Part shown: in pieces, positions 6,432 to 10,485 of the stretch
Layout: each line of letters starts with the position of its first letter
Numbering within the stretch: the stretch's first letter is position 1
NCBI GenBank assembly: GCA_024644185.1
Contig: JAHELM010000044.1
Span: 1-10,485 of the forward strand
DNA: 10,485 nt
Direction of reading: 5' to 3'
Source of the DNA: Rhodospirillales bacterium
GTDB taxonomy: Bacteria; Pseudomonadota; Alphaproteobacteria; UBA8366; JADFVY01
The notes under the pieces: generated by a model
The model's input: only the letters and a program-made list of their open reading frames with translations
Databases searched by the model: none
What the model was told of the DNA's origin: nothing
Program-made: the position numbers and the translations under genes

Positions 6432-6920
6432 CTAGAACGCCATATATACCTTCTGGGTGCCATCGACCGCAAAGGTAAGAACCTGAAACGGTTCGGGATC
6501 GGTCGTCGGCATGCCCGGCGCGCCATTCGGCATGCCCGGAACGCCGATTCCAAGGACATTCGGGCGCTCGGTCAGGAGCTTCATGATGGCGGGCACCGGC
6601 ACATGGCCCTCGACCACATAGTTTCCGAAATAAGCCGTATGGCAGGTCGCGATATTGTCGGGAACCCCGGCGCCGCGCTTGATGGGATCCATGTCCTCGG
6701 TCATTACGACCTTGGTCGTGAAACCATGCGCCTTGAGGTAATCGGTCCAGATTCCGCAGCAGCCGCAGCTCGGGTCCTTGTAGATCGTGACGGGCGGCAA
6801 ATCGCTTGCAACCGCGAGCAGCGGCCGCATGGTCATGCCCCCCAATCCGGCAACCATTCCCGATCCAAGCAGCACGAGCGCCTGCCGCCGGGTGGAATTT
6901 CCGTTGTGCAAGAATTTCAT
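6432..6920 (-). CDS. Tat-exported DUF411 protein (CopG-like copper protein)
   Basis: A 162-residue protein. The N-terminus carries Ser-Thr-Arg-Arg-Gln-Ala-Leu (9-15) before a hydrophobic stretch, a twin-arginine export signal. The mature part is a DUF411 domain: Lys-Asp-Pro-Ser-Cys-Gly-Cys-Cys-Gly-Ile-Trp (48-58) with Cys52, Cys54 and Cys55, then Cys93-His94 and Gly-His-Val-Pro (105-108), then a Gly/Pro/Met-rich stretch with Gly-Ile-Gly-Val-Pro-Gly-Met-Pro (124-131). A DUF411 protein, CopG of Pseudomonas aeruginosa, has been described as binding copper with its cysteines in a thioredoxin-like fold. The usual job in such settings is periplasmic copper handling, which could serve copper resistance or oxidase assembly; which one applies here is unknown. 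Start at 6920 is supported by GAGGAG 8-9 nt upstream and by the Tat signal. Separate from the cytochrome genes by 287 nt on one side and 116 nt on the other. Confidence 0.9.
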   Translation of the reverse strand: MKFLHNGNSTRRQALVLLGSGMVAGLGGMTMRPLLAVASDLPPVTIYKDPSCGCCGIWTDYLKAHGFTTKVVMTEDMDPIKRGAGVPDNIATCHTAYFGNYVVEGHVPVPAIMKLLTERPNVLGIGVPGMPNGAPGMPTTDPEPFQVLTFAVDGTQKVYMAF

Positions 6921-7060
6921 CGATCTTCTCCTCGAAAGCCGAAAATCAGGAGACGTTGTCGCCGGCGCGGATGTTTCGCGCCTCCGGCGCTGTCCGGCCA
7001 GACCGGACTCTCGCCCGGCACGAGCCACGCGGAAATTGCCAGAGCCGCCGCCCCGCCTCA

Positions 7061-7074
7061 TTGACCCAAATCAG
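7061..7074 (-). promoter_or_regulatory. Imperfect FNR-type box upstream of the DUF411 gene
   Basis: TTGAC-CCAA-ATCAG matches the FNR consensus at eight of ten positions and lies about 147 nt before the DUF411 start. Two mismatches at half-site ends make binding uncertain. It is listed because two perfect boxes occur in the same window. Confidence 0.3.
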
Positions 7075-7152
7075 TTGCCAGCCGGTCAACCGCATCTCGG
7101 GTTCGTTTTGGCGTGGTAAAATCGTCGCAGTCCGACCACCGCATACACGCAA

Positions 7153-7190
7153 TTCGCCCGCGCCGGGGCAAAAATGCCGGCGCGGGCGAA
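7153..7190 (-). terminator. Strong hairpin after the class I cytochrome gene
   Basis: TTCGCCCGCGCCGG (7153-7166) pairs perfectly over 14 bp with CCGGCGCGGGCGAA (7177-7190) around a 10-nt loop. It lies 17 nt beyond the cytochrome stop at 7208. Read on the minus strand it is followed only by AATTGC, so it lacks a U-tract. It probably ends or protects the transcript. Confidence 0.6.
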
Positions 7191-7207
7191 ATGGGTTCGA
7201 GGTCAGC

Positions 7208-7516
7208 TTATTTCAGGGAGGCGTAATAGGCTGCCAGGTTCTCGATATCGTCCTCGCTCAGTTTCTTGGACGTTGCGCCCATCGCCTTGCTCTCGCGCTT
7301 GCCGGAGGCGAAATCATGCATGTCCTTGATGAAATCGGCGGTGGAGAGCCCGACAATGTTCGGATTGTCCTTCTTGCCCTTGCCATCGGCGCCATGGCAG
7401 GCGGCGCATTTCTTGGCCAATGCCTCGCCCGCGGCGGCGTCGCCATCCGCCCAGGCCGTACCGGCCATCCCGATCGCAAGCGCCGCGACCGAAAGCATCA
7501 ATACCCTATTCTTCAT
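7208..7516 (-). CDS. Monohaem class I cytochrome c (c-553/c4-type domain), periplasmic
   Basis: A 102-residue protein with a Sec signal peptide ending Ala-Trp-Ala (21-23). One haem site CAACH (37-41) follows the Gly-x-x-x-Ala-x-x-Cys pattern of class I cytochromes. Met79 in Ser-Lys-Ala-Met-Gly-Ala is the likely sixth ligand, and the C-terminal helix Asp-Ile-Glu-Asn-Leu-Ala-Ala-Tyr-Tyr is typical. Such proteins shuttle single electrons in the periplasm between membrane complexes and terminal oxidases or other cytochromes. The ATG at 7516 is chosen because GAGGGAG is about 8 nt upstream and the signal peptide begins there. It sits between the DUF411 gene and another monohaem cytochrome gene (132 nt gap) and is followed by a strong hairpin. 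Confidence 0.93.
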   Translation of the reverse strand: MKNRVLMLSVAALAIGMAGTAWADGDAAAGEALAKKCAACHGADGKGKKDNPNIVGLSTADFIKDMHDFASGKRESKAMGATSKKLSEDDIENLAAYYASLK

Positions 7517-7612
7517 GTCGAACTCCCTCGAATTTGAAGACACCGATCAAGATGATGAATGAAATCTCTCTATCCACGCTCTTCCGCCAGCCAAAGAACG
7601 GCATCGGCCTGT

Positions 7613-7641
7613 GGCCCCGGGGCAATGGCTACCCCGGGGCC
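7613..7641 (-). terminator. Hairpin downstream of the planctomycete-type cytochrome gene
   Basis: GGCCCCGGGG (7613-7622) and CCCCGGGGCC (7632-7641) form a perfect 10-bp stem with a 9-nt loop, starting 7 nt after the stop at 7649 on the minus strand. No U-tract follows, so termination is likely but not certain. Confidence 0.55.
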
Positions 7642-7648
7642 GCGGCCG

Positions 7649-8050
7649 TCAGTTGTCTTTCGCACCCTGGTTGATCCAGAAGCGCAGCAGCAGCCTTTCG
7701 CATTTGGACATCTGTTTCCGGTTATGCGGCATCCAGAGCTGCGAATCCGTCCGCTGGTCGATCACCGCGATCAGATTGCTCTCGAAGGCGCGCCCCGGCG
7801 TTACCACCGGACCGTGCTTGGTTCCCTTCATAAGCCCCTCATACGTCCTGAGGTCCAGTCCGCTCGCCTCGTAACCGGCTCCGTCCGGCAGATGACATTC
7901 CAGGCACCGCAACTCGAGAACCGGAAGTACGTCTTCCTTGAAGCTGACGGTTTCCTGAGCTGCCGCGCCGAGAGACCACAGCCCGCCCGCAAACAGAACC
8001 GGCAGCGCCAGCATCCAAGAAAAAAGCCCACGGGTTCGACGAACGATCAT
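7649..8050 (-). CDS. Monohaem cytochrome with PSCyt1-like domain
   Basis: A 133-residue protein with an arginine-rich start and a hydrophobic signal segment (9-31). The mature part begins Val-Ser-Phe-Lys-Glu-Asp-Val-Leu-Pro-Val-Leu, then CLECH (49-53), then Gly-Leu-Asp-Leu-Arg, Pro-Gly-Arg-x-x-x-Ser-Asn-Leu (85-93), Trp-Met-Pro-His (106-109) and finally Phe-Trp-Ile-Asn-Gln-Gly-Ala. This is the order of motifs in the planctomycete cytochrome C domain (PF07635 as I recall). Met107 is a plausible sixth ligand. The ATG at 8050 has AAGGA about 8 nt upstream. The gene is the first of the minus-strand series read away from the divergent promoter region, 93 nt from the centre of a perfect FNR-type box. 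Role: periplasmic electron carrier or haem sensor domain; the partner is unknown. Confidence 0.88.
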   Translation of the reverse strand: MIVRRTRGLFSWMLALPVLFAGGLWSLGAAAQETVSFKEDVLPVLELRCLECHLPDGAGYEASGLDLRTYEGLMKGTKHGPVVTPGRAFESNLIAVIDQRTDSQLWMPHNRKQMSKCERLLLRFWINQGAKDN

Positions 8051-8135
8051 GACTTAAATCCTTTCTTGCCGTAGCAGGCCGCAGCGGCCGGCTACATCTC
8101 GCCCGAACAGTAGCAGACTCACCCCGGCACGGTTA

Positions 8136-8149
8136 TTGATTCAGATCAA
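8136..8149. promoter_or_regulatory. Perfect FNR/ANR/FixK-type box in the divergent promoter region
   Basis: TTGAT-TCAG-ATCAA matches the consensus at all ten positions, and even its spacer differs from the box at 4885-4898 by only one base (CCAG). With a centre at -41.5 the minus-strand transcript would start near 8101, giving a leader of about 50 nt to the cytochrome at 8050, with TACTGT roughly at -10. For the plus-strand gene it would start near 8184, with TATTGG roughly at -10 and a leader of nearly 200 nt. The box may serve one or both genes; the minus-strand arrangement looks tidier. Confidence 0.75.
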
Positions 8150-8261
8150 GACGGGGGTTAATGATCCCCTGTATTGGTTTGCGTCAACATGCGACCGTCT
8201 GAAGAAATCGGCAGGTCCGCGTCCCGTCTTCTGTCGGATTTAATCGACGGTCGTTGCATGT

Positions 8262-8294
8262 TCGGGACAGTATCGGGACAACCGACCCGGTCGG
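8262..8294. repeat. Direct repeat plus dyad, possible second operator
   Basis: TCGGGACA occurs twice, 11 bp apart (8262-8269 and 8273-8280), which places both copies on the same face of the helix. Immediately after is CCGACC-C-GGTCGG, a perfect 6-bp dyad (8282-8294). An operator for an unidentified regulator is possible; in GC-rich DNA such patterns also arise by chance. Confidence 0.3.
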
Positions 8295-8381
8295 GAGCGT
8301 TCTGGAATCCGCCGGGCTCCTGCTCGCGTATGAAATTCAGTGTTTTTGTCGCAAGGCCAATCGGCACGAGGGGTCAAGATC

Positions 8382-9146
8382 ATGGTTCAGGTGCATCGAA
8401 TGTACTTTCACTACAGCGAACTGCCGCTCAGCATGCGGACGCTCTTTACCGGCGCGTTGCTCGTGCTCGGGGTCGGCTATCTTTTTGCGATGATCCATGT
8501 CTACAACTCACATGCCGGGCGCGACGGCCAACCTGGTCTGTCGATAACCGACCTCGCAATTGCCTATAGCGGCAGCAAGGATGCGACCAAGCTGGAAGCG
8601 GCCATGCTGGGCCCGATGTCCGGAATGCTGCCCAATGACGAGCGGGGAGCGGTCGTCGGATGGGTGCGTCGCGGTCTCGACGAAAAGGAATACGAAGACT
8701 CGATCAAGCCCATCCTCGATAGGCGCTGTCAGACCTGCCACAACGGCAGCAACCCCCATATCCCGAATCTGGACGGGTACAAGGAGGTCAGCGAAGTTGC
8801 CCAACTCGACACCGGGATGAATATTTCCACGCTGGTGCGCGTTTCGCACATCCACATGTTCGGAATCACCTTCATCTTCTTCATCACGGGGATGATCTTC
8901 AGCCACGCCTATGTGCGCCCTGTCTGGTTCAAGGCCGCGGTCATCATCATGCCGTTCCTGGCGGTCTGTGCCGACGTCTTCTCCTGGTACCTGACCAAGC
9001 TGCACCCCGGTTTCGCCCTCGTCGTGTTCGTCGCCGGTGGCGTCATGGGGATGAGCTTCGCGATCCAGTGGACTGTTTCGATGTACCAGATCTGGTTCTT
9101 CAAATATTCGCCCGAGACCCACACGCGCGAGCCGTCCGGCTTCTAG
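8382..9146 (+). CDS. Four-helix inner-membrane c-type haem protein, candidate quinol/cytochrome oxidoreductase
   Basis: A 254-residue protein not assigned to a named family with certainty. One membrane helix near 21-41 is followed by a periplasmic loop of about 110 residues with one haem motif CQTCH (116-120), preceded by Ser-Ile-Lys-Pro-Ile-Leu as in PSCyt1-like domains. Three more helices follow at about 157-177, 184-204 and 210-231. Histidines H156, H158, H175 and H208 lie at helix ends in Ser-His-Ile-His-Met-Phe-Gly, Phe-Ser-His-Ala-Tyr and Lys-Leu-His-Pro-Gly, and could bind a b-type haem or a quinone. GAGGGG 8 nt before the ATG at 8382 decides the start over an in-frame GTG at 8340. It is followed after 72 nt by a tetrahaem cytochrome, its likely electron partner. 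An electron-transfer function at the inner membrane is inferred from topology and haem site. Confidence 0.85.
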   Translation: MVQVHRMYFHYSELPLSMRTLFTGALLVLGVGYLFAMIHVYNSHAGRDGQPGLSITDLAIAYSGSKDATKLEAAMLGPMSGMLPNDERGAVVGWVRRGLDEKEYEDSIKPILDRRCQTCHNGSNPHIPNLDGYKEVSEVAQLDTGMNISTLVRVSHIHMFGITFIFFITGMIFSHAYVRPVWFKAAVIIMPFLAVCADVFSWYLTKLHPGFALVVFVAGGVMGMSFAIQWTVSMYQIWFFKYSPETHTREPSGF

Positions 9147-9168
9147 CCGGGCGACAGCCCGCGAACGG

Positions 9169-9189
9169 GTATCGGCGAATGTCCGATAC
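9169..9189 (+). other. Small intergenic hairpin
   Basis: GTATCGG (9169-9175) and CCGATAC (9183-9189) pair perfectly over 7 bp with a 7-nt loop, between the membrane haem gene and the tetrahaem cytochrome gene. No T-run follows, so it is unlikely to end the transcript; it may affect mRNA stability or relative expression. Confidence 0.35.
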
Positions 9190-9218
9190 GGCCTGTGAGT
9201 GAACTTTCCGAGGATGCC

Positions 9219-10367
9219 ATGAGATATACAACAGTGGCGATTACGGCAGTCGGCGTCATGCTGATGGGGATTGCGAATGCGGGCCGGGCGCAGGAGAACA
9301 CGCCGCCGGCCGGCGACATCACGCGGGGAAAGGCGATCGCTGCCGAAACCTGCGCGGCCTGCCATGGCGCGCAGGGCATCAGCGTGCAGCCGGGCGTGCC
9401 GCACCTTGCCGGGCAGTATCCGGCTTACATCGTGGCTGGGCTTGCGGCCTACCGACGGGGCGATCGAAAAGACGAGAACATGGCGCCGGTCGCCGCGCAG
9501 CTTGCCGAGGCGGACATGGCAAATGTCGCGGCCTATTTTGCAAGCCTGCCGCCGTTCCGCGGGCGACCGCGACCGGTGGCCCCTCCCGTGGCCCTGGAGG
9601 CCGCACCATTCGCCGAGATCCAGGGTGAACTGAGCGAATGCGCATCATGCCATGGCGACGACGGCAACTCCCTGATTCCCGGTACGCCCAGCCTGGCCGG
9701 ACAGCATGCACCCTATCTGATGGCCGCGGTGAAGTCCTACGTGGACGGTTCGAGGGCCAGCGACGAGATGGCGCCCTTCGTGGGCTCACTCGACGGTTCC
9801 ATGATCGAGGACATGGCGTATTACTATTCGGCGATGGTGCCGAAGGAGGCAAAGCCGCCGACCGAAGGCGACGCACTCGCGGGTATTTCCGCCACCGCGT
9901 CCTGCGTCAACTGCCACGCGATCGACGGCAACAACAAGGATCCGAAGACGCCGCGCCTCGCCGGCCTGGATGCCGAATATCTGGTTGCGGCGATCGAGGC
10001 CTACCGGACCGAAACCCGCAAGCACAGCGCCATGCACGACGCGGTGGCCACGCTCCGGTCCGCCGACATCAAGAACATTGCGGCCTATTACACCAGCAAG
10101 CCGCCCAAGGCCTTGCCCGTCGCCAAGCCGCTGACGACGCGGGAATGGGTCGAACAGTGCAACCGCTGCCACGGGCCCGGCGGCAAGAGCACCGACAGCC
10201 GGTTCCCGGTTCTGGCGGGGCAGGACGAAACATACCTGACCAAGACCCTGAAGCTGTACCACGGCGGCGAGAGATCGAATTCGATGATGTACGCCATGTC
10301 GTTCCTGATGGCGGAGTCGGATATCAGGAAGCTCGCGGCCTATTACGCCGGCCAGACGGCCCCATAG
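9219..10367 (+). CDS. Tetrahaem cytochrome c of four tandem class I (c4-like) domains
   Basis: A 382-residue protein with a signal peptide ending near Gly-Arg-Ala-Gln (22-25). Four class I domains follow, with haem motifs CAACH (45-49), CASCH (141-145), CVNCH (229-233) and CNRCH (314-318). Each domain repeats Pro-x-Leu-Ala-Gly-x-x-x-x-Tyr, a Met-containing loop and Ala-Ala/Ala-Tyr-Tyr. Candidate Met ligands are M88, M184, M272 and M357 or M360. Cytochrome c4 normally has two such domains in about 190 residues, so this looks like a doubled c4. It should be a periplasmic electron carrier or buffer, taking electrons from the preceding membrane haem protein or passing them to it. The ATG at 9219 is preferred over the in-frame GTG at 9195 because GAGG lies about 6 nt upstream and the signal peptide starts there. 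A clear terminator follows. Confidence 0.92.
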   Translation: MRYTTVAITAVGVMLMGIANAGRAQENTPPAGDITRGKAIAAETCAACHGAQGISVQPGVPHLAGQYPAYIVAGLAAYRRGDRKDENMAPVAAQLAEADMANVAAYFASLPPFRGRPRPVAPPVALEAAPFAEIQGELSECASCHGDDGNSLIPGTPSLAGQHAPYLMAAVKSYVDGSRASDEMAPFVGSLDGSMIEDMAYYYSAMVPKEAKPPTEGDALAGISATASCVNCHAIDGNNKDPKTPRLAGLDAEYLVAAIEAYRTETRKHSAMHDAVATLRSADIKNIAAYYTSKPPKALPVAKPLTTREWVEQCNRCHGPGGKSTDSRFPVLAGQDETYLTKTLKLYHGGERSNSMMYAMSFLMAESDIRKLAAYYAGQTAP

Positions 10368-10395
10368 GACCGCCGACGGCGAAACCTGAATACCG

Positions 10396-10428
10396 GAGGG
10401 GGCTCATGTCGAGCCCCCTCTCTCGTTC
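10396..10428 (+). terminator. Intrinsic terminator after the tetrahaem cytochrome gene
   Basis: GAGGGGGCTC (10396-10405) and GAGCCCCCTC (10411-10420) form a perfect 10-bp stem with a 5-nt loop, followed by a pyrimidine-rich TCTCGTTCC tail. It lies 28 nt beyond the stop and marks the end of the plus-strand operon. Confidence 0.78.
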
Positions 10429-10449
10429 CGCACGGGGCGCCGTCCCTTG

Positions 10450-10459
10450 CCCCCCCCCC
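10450..10459. repeat. Run of ten C bases
   Basis: An uninterrupted C10 tract in the non-coding end of the window, beyond the terminator. It may be a true slippage-prone tract near a promoter of the next gene or a miscounted homopolymer. No gene is visible around it (10368-10485). Confidence 0.6.
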
Positions 10460-10485
10460 GCAAAGCACCGCCAAACCTGGCCCCG

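Larger units (their letters stand above)
8051..8381. other. Divergent intergenic control region
   Basis: Lies between the start codons of two divergently read cytochrome genes. It contains a perfect FNR-type box (8136-8149), a small hairpin GGGG-8 nt-CCCC just right of it (about 8154-8169), and a repeat/dyad cluster at 8262-8294. Plus-strand reading frames through it lack ribosome binding sites and any family resemblance. The plus-strand gene has a start-proximal GAGGGG at 8368-8373. Confidence 0.65.

Noticed and set aside
8174..8569. Plus-strand 131-codon reading frame
   Set aside because: Overlaps the start of the membrane haem gene in another frame and lacks a ribosome binding site; its Cys and His residues form no haem motif.
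1..10485. Mobile elements, CRISPR array, tRNA or rRNA genes
   Set aside because: No transposase or integrase motifs, no regularly spaced repeats, and no tRNA cloverleaf or rRNA segments were recognised; the repeats found are short dyads.

Overview
The window is a dense, GC-rich cluster of c-type cytochrome genes from a Gram-negative bacterium, most likely a proteobacterium. The evidence is the presence of lipoprotein and Sec/Tat signal peptides, an outer-membrane beta-barrel ending in Phe, c4-like and class I cytochromes, and perfect FNR/ANR/FixK-type boxes. The class within the phylum cannot be fixed from the sequence alone. I count 17 CXXCH haem-binding motifs in seven proteins. No mobile element, CRISPR array, tRNA or rRNA was seen.

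Left part (1-4753, minus strand). This is a tight operon read right to left: a tetrahaem secreted cytochrome resembling the filament-forming OmcE of Geobacter (4118-4753), a trihaem lipoprotein (3458-4105), a trihaem c7-type periplasmic cytochrome (3079-3426), an outer-membrane beta-barrel with an inserted CxxC-containing domain (1066-2982), a six-unit NHL beta-propeller lipoprotein (62-1066), and the beginning of another secreted protein running off the left edge. Gaps are about -1 to 96 nt. About 130 bases before the first gene lies a perfect TTGAT-N4-ATCAA box nested in a larger dyad.

Middle part (5203-8050, minus strand). A second, paralogous NHL propeller lipoprotein is followed upstream by a Tat-exported DUF411 (CopG-like, copper-binding) protein, a small class I cytochrome c and a monohaem cytochrome with a planctomycete-cytochrome-type domain. 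These genes are separated by 116-290 nt gaps containing strong GC-rich hairpins.

Right part (8051-10485). A divergent intergenic region carries a second perfect FNR-type box. It precedes two plus-strand genes: a four-helix inner-membrane protein with one CXXCH (8382-9146) and a tetrahaem cytochrome made of four tandem class I domains (9219-10367), ending in a clear intrinsic terminator.

Working model (inference). The membrane-bound haem protein and periplasmic class I cytochromes carry electrons between the quinone pool and the periplasm. The trihaem proteins and beta-barrel bridge the outer membrane. The OmcE-like cytochrome acts outside the cell, possibly as a polymerised nanowire, with the NHL propeller lipoproteins as assembly or docking factors. 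The whole would be induced at low oxygen. Direction of electron flow (respiration to, or uptake from, an extracellular partner) cannot be told from the sequence.
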